Assembly (NCBI GenBank): GCA_031263525.1
Contig: JAISFP010000129.1
Location: 1-33,578 of the forward strand
Direction: 5' to 3'
DNA from: Deltaproteobacteria bacterium
GTDB taxonomy: Bacteria; Desulfobacterota; Desulfarculia; Adiutricales; Adiutricaceae
DNA: 33,578 nucleotides
Notes under the pieces: model-generated
The model's database searches: none
Seen by the model: the letters and a program-made list of their open reading frames with translations, nothing else
Told to the model about the DNA's origin: nothing
Made by a program: the position numbers and the translations under genes
Shown here: positions 22,669 through 31,812 of the stretch, piece after piece
Numbering within the stretch: the first letter of the stretch is position 1
Layout of the letters: every line of letters starts with the position of its first letter

Positions 22669-23124
22669 TCAGCCGCCGGTCACCTTCCGGTACAGCAGCT
22701 CGGCGCAGGGCTTCAAGCCGAACCCATAATACAGGCGCTTGGCCTTCACGTTGTCATTCCTGACCAACAGTTCCAGCCCGCAGCCCTCCGACTCGGCATG
22801 ATCCGACAGCTTCCGGAAAAGGGACGTGCCCACCCCATTTCCCCTGTGTTCCGGACTGACGTAGAAAGCGCAGGTCGAGTAGTTTGAGCCGTAGTCATCC
22901 TTTTCGGCCACGAGGAGCCCTACGGCCGCCCCGCGGCCGTCCAAAGCCAGCCATACCGTCTTGCCCTCGAAATAGCCGAAGTCAACGACGGGATCCTTCG
23001 TCCTGTACGGCCAGGCAGCATCCTCGTCGGCATGGAAAAGCTCCTGCAATTCCCTGACGCTTTCGAAGTACACGATCCGGTCGAACTCTTCGTCCAGATG
23101 CACGCTGATTATGTTGCAGGACAT
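22669..23124 (-). CDS. GNAT-family N-acetyltransferase (start at internal ATG of the 22669..23541 ORF)
   Basis: MSCNIISVHLDEEF...AAVGLLVAEKDDYGSNYSTCAFYVSPEHRGNGVGTSLFRKLSDHAESEGCGLELLVRNDNVKAKRLYYGFGLKPCAELLYRKV: GNAT motif A (V.pehRGnGvGt.L) and motif B (N..A..lY...G). Confidence 0.92.
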   Translation of the reverse strand: MSCNIISVHLDEEFDRIVYFESVRELQELFHADEDAAWPYRTKDPVVDFGYFEGKTVWLALDGRGAAVGLLVAEKDDYGSNYSTCAFYVSPEHRGNGVGTSLFRKLSDHAESEGCGLELLVRNDNVKAKRLYYGFGLKPCAELLYRKVTGG

Positions 23125-23951
23125 CTTGCATCCCCCTTCATCTTCACGAATGCCGCCGTCATGCCGGCGGCAGGCGCCGCAGTACAGATAGACTATACCA
23201 CAGGCACCTTGACCAGGGTTTCCTTCATGAAGCCCGCCTTCCGTCCCGGCTCCCGTGTCCTGGTTTCCATGGTCACGTGCCCCCCCCTGTACGGGGGGGG
23301 CAGCGGCCACGTCGTTCCTGGCCCGGCCATTCCCAGTCTCAGTGATCCTCATGCCCTGTCTCCGGCAAACAATGTCTCCGGGCCGTCCGTCCTGCTCGGG
23401 CAATGCCCCGCAGCCCCTGCATCCGTGACGGATTGGACGCGACAAGCTGCTTTGTGCGGGCGAGGCGGGCATCTGTGTCTTCGGGAGTGGAGGCCGATGC
23501 GCGGGAGGAACCTCGGGCTGCGGGCACCTTTGCCGGTACAAGGGGAGAGATCAATAACAAGGACATGTTCGCCGCCTTTGGCTTCAGGAAGTACATCGTG
23601 TATTCCTTGGACTTGCCCTGTACTGACTCTCGCAATCATGTCGGCTTCTCGCCTGTTGAAAAAGCATGATTGAAACGCCCGAAACGGCACGTCCTGCAGT
23701 CGGGAAGCAGTCAAAAGCCGTCAGCTGCAACACGTTCTGGGCTTGTCCGGTCTGCAGGGGCGGTATCGTGGCCATCGCCAGCCAGCGGGTGCCGTCCCTC
23801 AGAGACCCGTTCGAGGCGGAATTGCCGTTCGGGCAGGTGTTCGCCATCGAACACGCGTTACCGAAGCCAAGGCGCCGGTTGCTCCTTACGACTCGCCGGA
23901 GCACGTCGCCTCTTTGTTCGTCCGGGTGGAGGAGGCTTTTCTCCGAAGGTA

Positions 23952-24093
23952 TTACCCGTTTAATTAGATGTCGGAATCTTCTTCCGTCTTTAGAGACCGA
24001 ATGATGGCGATGACATACCAGAGTTGGTTGGTTTCATAATCTTTCCAACTATAGGCTGATTGCCAAAATTCCGACAATTACTTAAACGGGTAA
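23952..24093 (+). mobile_element. Family 2 MITE-like element, 142 bp, TA flanks
   Basis: TTACCCGTTTAATTAGATGTCGGAAT...ATTCCGACAATTACTTAAACGGGTAA, TA on both sides; about 89% identical to 28250-28391 by eye. Confidence 0.9.
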
Positions 24094-24394
24094 TAATTCG
24101 ACTCGTCCTCCCTCGTCATCTGGAAGGACCTCATAATCGTTATCTGCCCGTTCACGAATGTCCGGGCAAGACAGTTTTTGCTGTAAAGTTCGGAACGTGT
24201 CCGGATACGTCCCTTCATTCTAGAGCTGCAGGTGTCAAGGTTCCTGACATGCCTCGGGATATTGCAATCGTCACAAACCTCCCGTCGCAACCCGTCGTTA
24301 CATTTTCAAGAGTGAGTCCAGCCAGACGCGGTCATAGCTTGCAAGGTCAAGTCTGGCATGGGGAGATGAATCCTGACGACTTTTGACAGCCAGG

Positions 24395-24655
24395 CGACCA
24401 ACTGTGAATGGATATGAAAAAATGAAGATTGTATTGAATTAAATGATACATATTTATAGTTAAGCCATATAATATAACATTTATTTTCAATATTGGAATA
24501 TATAATTCAACGTAATATGTAAAATCAATTTCAACCAATTTCTAATATTTAGATAAATACGTTAATAAAAATTTTAATTGTTCCATTATGTTAAAGTAAT
24601 AATGCAAATGGTTTTAGGATAATCGCTTTAATTATTCTCATAATATTGAACGCGT
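24395..24655. other. Strongly AT-rich intergenic island
   Basis: Abrupt switch from about 60-70% GC to mostly A/T with no convincing coding sequence. Confidence 0.85.
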
Positions 24656-24689
24656 CAAGTATCGCTTTCCTGAGACGACCAGCATTGCT

Positions 24690-24729
24690 CGGTCAATATG
24701 GACTTGTCTCCGGTCAATATTGACTTGAG
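24690..24729. repeat. 21-bp-spaced direct repeat CGGTCAATATKGACTTG x2
   Basis: cggtcaatatggacttgtctc cggtcaatattgacttga; starts 24690 and 24711. Confidence 0.75.
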
Positions 24730-24760
24730 GAGTCCTCCCGTGTCAGGCGAGGAGAATGGG

Positions 24761-24823
24761 CAAGGAACCGCAAGGAACCGCAAGGAACCGCAAGAAACCG
24801 CAAGGAACCGCAAGGAACCGCAG
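24761..24823. repeat. 10-bp tandem repeat CAAGGAACCG x6 immediately 3' of the TPR gene stop codon
   Basis: caaggaaccg caaggaaccg caaggaaccg caagaaaccg caaggaaccg caaggaaccg cag. Confidence 0.97.
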
Positions 24824-24824
24824 G

Positions 24825-27668
24825 CTATCGGCGACGCTTCCCGCCGCCCCTGCCATTGCCCTTTCCCTTTCCCTTGCCTCTGCCCTTGCCCTTCCCGTCG
24901 GGACCGCCGCCCGGCTTGCCCCTGGAGGACGACTGGGGATCTGACTGCTCTGGCAGGCCAGCCTTTCGCGAATTGCGCGGGTACTCCGCGAGGAGCGCCT
25001 TCGCCTCGGACACGTTGCCCATGGCGCGTAACGTGACGGACAGGCAGTGCGCGACAGCCCTGGTCTTCGGGTTGTCGGGTCCCTGCATCCTTCGGCGTAC
25101 GGCGAGCTCCCTTGAGAGGATTTCGGCGCAACGCTCGTGATCCGCGCCCTTGAACTCCCTGTCGTCAAGCAGATCCTTGAACGACAGGATCATGGGGAAC
25201 TCGGTGCAGGCGGAGCGCTCGAGGATGTCGAGCATGTCCCCGAAAAGGGCGGTGGCGGCTCCGGCGTCACCTGTCTTGAGCCTCGAATAGCACAGATCGC
25301 TCATGGACGTCAGCACGTTCTCGTCGGTTGGCCAGTGCAGCCTCTGAAAAAGCCCGAGGAGCCGCTCGCGATAGGGTATCGAGCCCTTAAAGTCGCATGC
25401 TGCCGCCAATGCCTGGCCAAGACCGTACAGCGCCCCTGCAACCAGGACACCGGTCGGTCCGGCCTCGTCGTCACATGCGGCTTCCGCTGCCTTCAGCGCC
25501 CGCGCGTAGATTCCCGCGGACTCCATGTACCTCCGCTGGCAGAAGAGCGCGGAGGCGTGTTCTAACACGGCCCTCACGGACAGCAGCGGATCTGTCGAGG
25601 CGGCGTGCCGTTCCCAGTCAGGCATGGAACTTCCGTCATGGCCAGGCTTCGCCTCAATCCAGCAGCTTCTCTTCCAGTTCCATGTCAGGGAACCCGGAGG
25701 AGACGCGGCGTCCGCTGGATACGCGGCCTCCGCCTGTCTGGCGCCGTTCAGGACGAAAGCGGACTTCACGGTCTTCGGGTTGCCCCTGCCGTACGCCTTC
25801 TCGAACACCTGATGAGCCAGGGACGCCTGCTCCACGGCCTCGCGGGGCTCTCCCACCTGAAGCAGCAGGGTGGCGAGCGTTCCCCTGGCCGAAGCGACCG
25901 AGACGCTCATGGGCTCCCCGGTCCTTGTCACGCCGCTGATGGCCTGTTCGAAGAGCTCGCGGGCGCCTTCCAGCTGGTCCGAGAGGTGCAGGTCGCACGC
26001 GAGATTGAAGGCTGCCATGAGCGAAACGCCGTGAACGGGCCCGAGCACCCTCTGGGCAATGCCCAGCGCCTTGCCGTGAAGTGTCAGCGCCTCTTCCAGA
26101 TCGTGCAGGTTTCTCAGGGCCTCTCCAAGACTGATCATTGTCAGGAGCGTGTCCGGGTGTTCGCACCCCAGCTTCTCCTCGCGCGCCTCGAGGACACGTG
26201 AAAGCAGCCTGCTCGCGCCTTTGTGGTCCTCAAGGAACGACAGGGCGGCACCGAGGTCCTGGGCGGCCTGGAGAGTTTCCGTAGCGTCAAAGCCGCAGTT
26301 CCGCTGGCGGGCGCTGACCTCGAGTAAGAACTCGTCGTGGGATCTTCTGAAGTCGCCCGTTTCTCTCAGGGCCAGGCCCAGGCCGTGCCGGGCATCCATA
26401 ACGTGAGGGCACTGCCACACTCCGGCCTGCTTGGACGCCCGAATGGCTTCCCGGCAGAGTTTCGCGGCCGCGGCCCAGTCGCGGTCTTTCAATTTGCGGC
26501 GGGCTTCCAGCACCGTGACCCCGATGCTCCCTGCAGGCCCGGCAGTCCTCTGCACGACGGGCTCGTTCGGACGGAGCCTGGCTGTCTCAAGGGTTTCCGC
26601 GACGGCTCTCGACAGATCCTCGTCTCCGGTCAGATCCCCGCGCGCCGCGGCTGCCTCCGCCGCCCGTGCCAGACGTGCCTCGGCCTCCCCGGGCCGCGCC
26701 AGGGCCAGAAGGGCGCGTCCCAAGGCCAGCTCCGAGCTCACGTGCTCGCGGCTTCCCGCACCGCAGAGCTTACCGAGCCCTTCGGCCGACATCTCCGCCT
26801 GCTTTGCGGCGCCTTCGTAGTCGCCCGTGGGATAGAGCGCCATGCTCAGGGCGTGCCTGGCCATGAGCGTGTCCCTGTCGCCGGGTCCCTTGAAGTCCTC
26901 CAGATCCTCCACGTCCGACAGGGCCTGCCAGAGCGCCTTCTTGAGTTCTCCCTCCTCGACGAGAGACTCTACGGTCTTCCTTGGCTTGAACTCATAGACA
27001 AGTGTTTCCCCGGGCTCGCGCTCCGGCACGCCGGGACTTGCGTCCGTCCCGGAAACCGTGGATGCCCGGGAGGAATGGCCGGGTTCCGCAGCGGAATCGG
27101 TGAGCTTTTTCAGGTTCTCCGCCGCGGCAATGTGGACTCCGCGCAGACGCCCCGGTACTTGCGCGTCTCTTATGACACGCTCGAAAATCTCTTCGGCGCC
27201 GCCCGCGTCGCCTGAAGCCGCAGTCACGCATCCCAGGTTGTTCAGCGGCACGATCAGCATCGGGCTGCTTTCGCCGTGGGTCCTCTTCCAGCCATCCAGC
27301 GCGTTCAGGAATTTTGTCCGTGCCCCGTCCATGCGCCCGAGCATGAAGAGGACACTTCCGAGACTGTTCATTCGATGCAGGCATCCCGGATCGTCGTTGC
27401 CGAGCAACTCCTGGCTTCGGTTGAAAGCCGACCACAGGAGCATTGCCGCGTCCTTGTACTTCCCGTCATCGAAGAGCAGCTCCGCGGCCCTGTCCGCCTC
27501 GGAGAAGGGATCGCCAAGAGCGGGCGCTTCGCCCGGCCCGGAGTAGCTCCTGCATCTTTCCCGGAGCCTTATGAGGAAATCAGGGGACAAGTCCTCAAGC
27601 TTCATCTCGGCATGCTTTTTCGTAAGGCCGCTCTCGCTAGCCAGCTGCCAGCCTCCTAGCTCTTCCAC
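24825..27668 (-). CDS. Large tetratricopeptide-repeat protein (TPR_12/kinesin-light-chain-like repeats) with highly basic Gly/Lys/Arg tail; GTG start
   Basis: Repeated A..L......LG..HPDTL.....LG..L......A..L...AL.I....LG (e.g. LEAREEKLGCEHPDTLLTMISLGEALRNLHDLEEALTLHGKALGIAQRVLGPVHG); C-terminus GGGPDGKGKGRGKGKGKGNGRGGGKRRR. Confidence 0.9.
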   Translation of the reverse strand: MEELGGWQLASESGLTKKHAEMKLEDLSPDFLIRLRERCRSYSGPGEAPALGDPFSEADRAAELLFDDGKYKDAAMLLWSAFNRSQELLGNDDPGCLHRMNSLGSVLFMLGRMDGARTKFLNALDGWKRTHGESSPMLIVPLNNLGCVTAASGDAGGAEEIFERVIRDAQVPGRLRGVHIAAAENLKKLTDSAAEPGHSSRASTVSGTDASPGVPEREPGETLVYEFKPRKTVESLVEEGELKKALWQALSDVEDLEDFKGPGDRDTLMARHALSMALYPTGDYEGAAKQAEMSAEGLGKLCGAGSREHVSSELALGRALLALARPGEAEARLARAAEAAAARGDLTGDEDLSRAVAETLETARLRPNEPVVQRTAGPAGSIGVTVLEARRKLKDRDWAAAAKLCREAIRASKQAGVWQCPHVMDARHGLGLALRETGDFRRSHDEFLLEVSARQRNCGFDATETLQAAQDLGAALSFLEDHKGASRLLSRVLEAREEKLGCEHPDTLLTMISLGEALRNLHDLEEALTLHGKALGIAQRVLGPVHGVSLMAAFNLACDLHLSDQLEGARELFEQAISGVTRTGEPMSVSVASARGTLATLLLQVGEPREAVEQASLAHQVFEKAYGRGNPKTVKSAFVLNGARQAEAAYPADAASPPGSLTWNWKRSCWIEAKPGHDGSSMPDWERHAASTDPLLSVRAVLEHASALFCQRRYMESAGIYARALKAAEAACDDEAGPTGVLVAGALYGLGQALAAACDFKGSIPYRERLLGLFQRLHWPTDENVLTSMSDLCYSRLKTGDAGAATALFGDMLDILERSACTEFPMILSFKDLLDDREFKGADHERCAEILSRELAVRRRMQGPDNPKTRAVAHCLSVTLRAMGNVSEAKALLAEYPRNSRKAGLPEQSDPQSSSRGKPGGGPDGKGKGRGKGKGKGNGRGGGKRRR

Positions 27669-28249
27669 CGCTCACTCCTTCGCGCACGACGGAATCGCTC
27701 CGTCTGAACCTGGCGGTTGCGCTCGAACGCCCGCCGCCGCCGGTGCGACCGTATCCGGAGGTTCGCCGCATTCGACCGGCCAGGAGCATTAGGTTACGGC
27801 CAATCCGGTCTTCCGGTCCGTCCTCCCGCTTCAAAAAGATGCCGCGATGCCTGGAAAGCACAACTGAATCTTCCCTGGCAGATGAGCCCGTGCAAGAAAA
27901 AAAGCGCTCCGCTTAAGGCGTCGCGCACGGCCCTCACAAGCCAAGGGAAATCGTTGCGCAGTTGACGGCAAGACCAGGGCGACATAACCCTGGTCAAAAC
28001 AGTCTTAACTGTTTAACACGGATCAAACAGAATATCAAATTTTGTTTTCAGATGCCTGGATATCTGAATCATTCTTTACCGTGTCATATTATTCTCCAAT
28101 TGTTACCCGACCAATCAAATGCCGGAATTTGCTTTCAGTCCAGGGATGTAATGGTCGGGCAAGCCTCCAGATCTGGTATTTCACTGCTATGATTCGCTGC
28201 TGGAATTTTTAAGGAGATTCCCGCGCTTAAAAGGACGGGCAATGATTTA

Positions 28250-28391
28250 TTACCCGTTTAATTAAATGTCGGAATCTTCTTACATCTTTAGAGACCGAAT
28301 CATGGCGAGGACATACCAGAGCTGGTTGGTTTCACAATCTTTCCACCCATAGGCTGATAGCAAAAATTCCGACATTTAATTAAACGGGTAA
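28250..28391 (+). mobile_element. Family 2 MITE-like element, 142 bp, TA flanks, perfect TIR
   Basis: TTACCCGTTTAATTAAATGTCGGAAT...ATTCCGACATTTAATTAAACGGGTAA (26-bp perfect inverted repeat); TA each side. Confidence 0.94.
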
Positions 28392-28539
28392 TATTTCCTG
28401 TCATGTCCAAGGATTGTATTGTCATTTTAAACGGTTTAGCAAATCTTTATAATTTTCTCAGCCTTTATGTCTCCCCATCCTCTCAGTTTGAAAAATTTAA
28501 CTTGTCTTTACATGACAATGGTCAACCCGGTCGGTTCAG

Positions 28540-29181
28540 TTAATTTCCCGACATGCGGCAGTCCACGAGAATGACAAAATCAGAGTACATGTCATAGCCG
28601 GTACAAACAGGGTCAATGCGATCTCCTGGTTTCAGATTTATCACGGCATCTTCTTCTCCGTCCCTGAAATTAAGCATCAGGAAGTCAGAGTTTCCATTAT
28701 TCGGCTCGGAACCGGCCAGCATGTATGCGGTAGCGGCACCAGACTCGTCAATCTCGACATCTTGCACGATGCCTACTACCTTGAACCGAACGTCCTTGTA
28801 CTTGCCTTCGGCCATGGGCCTGTTGTCGCGGTAGTCTCTCAAGATTTGAGAAGCGGCGTATCGCGCCATGTCCGCAACGCTGTCGGCAGCACCTTCAAAG
28901 GTAACTCTGACTTCCAGAAATTCTGTCGCTAGTGGAGGGGACGCCGTACGCTCTGCAGGCAAGGCCAGTGTTGTGCATGGCAGTGCCGGGGAAGGCCGTT
29001 CGGCAGAAATGCCAGACATCGCCCAGAGAGCATTCCTGATCTGAACATCAGTCGCCGAACAGCCGTCGTTAGCGCCGGCGGTCGAGCCGAAGCGGCCGTC
29101 ATGCCCTTTCGCCATGTCTGTTGAGACGACTGCAAGGATAACGAGCGCGGCAGCCGACAGTCCGAGAAGCTTGCTTGTCAT
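28540..29181 (-). CDS. Secreted protein with OB-fold tRNA_anti-like domain
   Basis: Signal peptide MTSKLLGLSAAALVILAVVSTDMAKG; KYKDVRFKVVGIVQDVEIDESGAATAYMLAGSEP...DAVINLKPGDRIDPVCTGYDMYSDFVILVDCRM resembles the tRNA_anti-like pattern (Y..k...V.G.V..i.......v.L......v...l..Gd.v...C.g......v.l.dC.i). Confidence 0.65.
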   Translation of the reverse strand: MTSKLLGLSAAALVILAVVSTDMAKGHDGRFGSTAGANDGCSATDVQIRNALWAMSGISAERPSPALPCTTLALPAERTASPPLATEFLEVRVTFEGAADSVADMARYAASQILRDYRDNRPMAEGKYKDVRFKVVGIVQDVEIDESGAATAYMLAGSEPNNGNSDFLMLNFRDGEEDAVINLKPGDRIDPVCTGYDMYSDFVILVDCRMSGN

Positions 29182-29333
29182 ACGGGTCCTCCGGCGGATA
29201 GAAATGGAGCATCAGAGACATTAAATATCCAGTTTTTGAAGCTATCTTTTTGGTCGCTTCTGATCAAGTCGTTTTGTCTTGCCCGGCCCAAATTGTTTTC
29301 GGCAGCAGAGCTCGGAAAGCTCGTAATGAGGGG

Positions 29334-29386
29334 GAAGTTCGGAATGATCTGAAAGTTCGGAAAGATCTGAAAGTTCGGAAAGATCT
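29334..29386. repeat. 18-bp tandem repeat GAAAGTTCGGAAAGATCT, 3 units
   Basis: gaagttcggaatgatct gaaagttcggaaagatct gaaagttcggaaagatct. Confidence 0.85.
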
Positions 29387-29519
29387 GGAAGATGAGAGTA
29401 CGGAAAGACAGTCGAGTTCGGAAAGATTGGGGAGGTCGGCGATTTCAGGGCGGGTTCAGGGAGTGACGCATGGAGAGGCGGCCTGAAACCGGGCAGCGGC
29501 AAGATGGTGTGGGAGAAAT

Positions 29520-29563
29520 GAAAAACCCCGCTCCGGGTCTGTACGGAAGCGGGGCTTTCCGTC
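29520..29563 (-). terminator. Rho-independent terminator of the ankyrin gene
   Basis: Minus strand: AAGCCCCGCTTCCG TACAGAC CCGGAGCGGGGTTTTTC, GC-rich hairpin with one bulge plus T-tract, just 3' of the stop at 29590. Confidence 0.85.
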
Positions 29564-29589
29564 ACTGGGAAGTCTGCGGCGGGACGGGC

Positions 29590-31239
29590 TCAGGGCGCCG
29601 GCGGGGCGTCCCCGGATGGCGGGAGCTCCGTGGCGCCAGACGCGGGCGGGGGAGCGGTTTCCGTGCCCGCCGCCTTCACGGAGAGCCTGTCGCGCCACTC
29701 GCCGACGATCCTCGCGGCGTCCGGGTTCGGGTTCTTCAGGGCGGCAGTGAGCGCGTCGTTGCCGCTCCTGTCCTTCTGGAAGGGGTCGGAGCCCGCACCG
29801 AGAAGGGTCAGGAGCACCCTGGGCTCGGGGTTCAGCCAGGCGGCCAGCATCAGGGCCGTCCTTCCATCGGCGTCCGTGGCGCCGGGGTCGGCGCCCTGGA
29901 CGACGAGGTACCTCGTCACCTCCGGGTGGGGGTTCCCTGCCGAGGCCATGAGCGGCGTGAGCCCGGCCTTGTTCTTGGAGTTCGGGTCCGCGCCGAGCTT
30001 CAGGAGCTCCTCTATGACCATGGGGTTGGAGTTGGAGAAGGCCGCGGTGAAGAGCGCCGAGGTGTCGGAGGAGTCCCTCACGTCCCAGGCGGCGCCGGAA
30101 CGGACCAGGGTCGACATGATCTCGGGGTTGGCGTTCTGGCAGGCGGCCATGAGCGCGGTCTCGCCGCGAAGGTTCCTGGCTTCCAGCGAGGCGCCGGCGC
30201 GAATGAGCGCGAGCGCTATCTCCGGGTTGGGGTTGTAGCGGGCGGCTATCATCAGGGGCGTGTCGCCGTTCTTGGCGGGCCGGTCCACCTTCGCCCCGGC
30301 CTCGGCCAGGATCGGGATGACCGCCGGGGTCAGCCCCTGCCGCGCCACGGTGGCCATGGGCGTCATGCCGTCGTTGTCCTGGGAGTCGGGCGGGGCCCCG
30401 GACCGCAGGAGCGTCCTCGCCACCATCGGGTTGGAGTTGACGGACGCCGCGAGGGCCAGGGCGCTCCCCCCGTTCGCGTCCCGCGAGTCGGGGGGCAGCC
30501 CGAAGTTCATCAGCGCCTCGGCGGTGAGGGGCTGGGTGTTGAAGGCCGCGGCGAACATGAGGGCGTTGAACCCGAACTTGGGCTCCGTCGCCAGGTGGTC
30601 GGCGCCGTTCCTTATGAGAACCGATATGACGCCCGGATCCGGGTTCGCGGCCGCGGTCGCCATGAGCACTGTCAGGCCGTCGGCGTCCTTGTAGTTGACG
30701 TCCCCTCCGTGCTGGGTGACCGCCTCGGATAGGGCCACGGTCCCGGCCTTCCGGCAGTATTCCATCCATTCAGGGCCGGTCGTGGCGGGAGGCGGCCCGG
30801 GTTCCACCCCCGCCTGTGCCTGCCTGGCGTCCCCTGCGCCCGGGGCGGCGGCCGGGCCTGGAGCTTCCTGTGCCCCGGCGTCAGGGGGGCCGGCAGGCGT
30901 GCCGGAAGCGTCCTGGGCCCCGGCGCCAGGGGCGGCGCCCGCCGTGCCGGAAGCGTCCTGGGACCCGGCGGCAGGCGTGCCGGAAGCGTCCTGGGCCCCG
31001 GCGTCAGGAGCGGCGGCAGGCGTGCCGGGAGGAGTCTGGGAGGCGGCATCCTGGGGTTCGGGCCCGGAGGCGGGGGCAGGGGTTCCGGGAGCCGCCTGGG
31101 CGGCCGTGTCGGCAGGCGCCGCGGTGTCCGGGTCGGCCAGGGCGGGAACCCCGCCCGCGGCAAGGGCCGTGAGGAATGCCGCGGCGGCAAGGGCCGCGAG
31201 GGGCGCACGGGGCGCCGGCGTGGTGTCAGGGCGTGTCAT
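29590..31239 (-). CDS. Secreted/periplasmic ankyrin-repeat protein with Ala/Pro/Gly-rich N-terminal linker
   Basis: Signal peptide LAALAAAAFLTALAAGGVPALA; repeated DxxGxTALMxAAxxxNPEVVxxLLxxGADP (e.g. DADGRTALMLAAWLNPEPRVLLTLLGAGSDP; NKAGLTPLMASAGNPHPEVTRYLVVQGADP). Confidence 0.93.
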   Translation of the reverse strand: MTRPDTTPAPRAPLAALAAAAFLTALAAGGVPALADPDTAAPADTAAQAAPGTPAPASGPEPQDAASQTPPGTPAAAPDAGAQDASGTPAAGSQDASGTAGAAPGAGAQDASGTPAGPPDAGAQEAPGPAAAPGAGDARQAQAGVEPGPPPATTGPEWMEYCRKAGTVALSEAVTQHGGDVNYKDADGLTVLMATAAANPDPGVISVLIRNGADHLATEPKFGFNALMFAAAFNTQPLTAEALMNFGLPPDSRDANGGSALALAASVNSNPMVARTLLRSGAPPDSQDNDGMTPMATVARQGLTPAVIPILAEAGAKVDRPAKNGDTPLMIAARYNPNPEIALALIRAGASLEARNLRGETALMAACQNANPEIMSTLVRSGAAWDVRDSSDTSALFTAAFSNSNPMVIEELLKLGADPNSKNKAGLTPLMASAGNPHPEVTRYLVVQGADPGATDADGRTALMLAAWLNPEPRVLLTLLGAGSDPFQKDRSGNDALTAALKNPNPDAARIVGEWRDRLSVKAAGTETAPPPASGATELPPSGDAPPAP

Positions 31240-31379
31240 GGGCGGGGTGCCGGCATGGCCGGCTCTCCTTTGCGAATGTGGGAGGGGGCGTTGCTGGGAT
31301 GCCTGGCGTGCAGGTGCTCGGACATGGAATGGACGGACCCCTCGGGGCCGGCCGAGGCGGCTGAACGCCGGGCGCGGCC

Positions 31380-31620
31380 CGGAGGGGCCTCGGAAGACGG
31401 CCTCGGCCGGGGGGCCGGGGCGGGCAAGAGCTTGACGGGCCGGGCCGGGATGGGCCTCGGAAGACGGGCTCTGCCGGGGGGCTGGGCAGAAGGGAGCTGG
31501 GCCGGGCCAGGCGAGAGCTTGCCGGGCCGGGATGGGCCTCGGAAGACGGCCTCTGCCGGGGGGCAGGGCAGAAGGGAGCTGGGCCGGGCCTTCAGGGACG
31601 GCCTCGGCCGGGGGGCCGGG
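31380..31620. repeat. Degenerate tandem repeat of about 67-82 bp (GGCCTCGGAAGACGGSCTCKGCCGGGGGGC...)
   Basis: ggcctcggaagacgg at 31386, 31453 and about 31534, each followed by gcctctgccggggggc-type sequence and ggagctgggccgggcc. Confidence 0.75.
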
Positions 31621-31645
31621 GACGTGAGTCCCGCGCGGCAGAATC

Positions 31646-31804
31646 GCATCCGTTCACGGGTGGCTCGCCCTGGCCAGGGAGGGAGGCTGTCCTGGACCAG
31701 GAAGAAGGGCGCTCCGGACCAGGAGGAGGAGCGTTCTGGACCAGGGATGAGGATGATTCTGGGTCCTGCCGCAGTTTCCCCTGCTTTCGTCTGTGAACAG
31801 ATAC
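31646..31804 (-). mobile_element. Family 3 MITE-like element (159 bp), 9 bp past the glgC stop codon
   Basis: GCATCCGTTCACGGGTGGCTCGCCCTGGCC ... GCTTTCGTCTGTGAACAGATAC; reverse complement parallels 21590-22011 at both ends. Confidence 0.75.
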
Positions 31805-31812
31805 GCAGGAGC

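Noticed and set aside
23584-24004. Possible degraded gene on either strand (e.g. 23666-24004 plus, 23584-23904 minus)
   Set aside because: No family recognised, both strands open, and the ORFs run into the family 2 element; not supportable as a gene or pseudogene.
27971-27996. GACCAGGG-cgacataa-CCCTGGTC inverted repeat
   Set aside because: Real dyad, but no T-tract and no second copy; could be an operator, insufficient to call.
29242-29565. 107-aa minus-strand ORF with LSELSDLSELSD repeat
   Set aside because: Begins inside the ankyrin gene terminator and is explained by the 18-bp tandem repeat.
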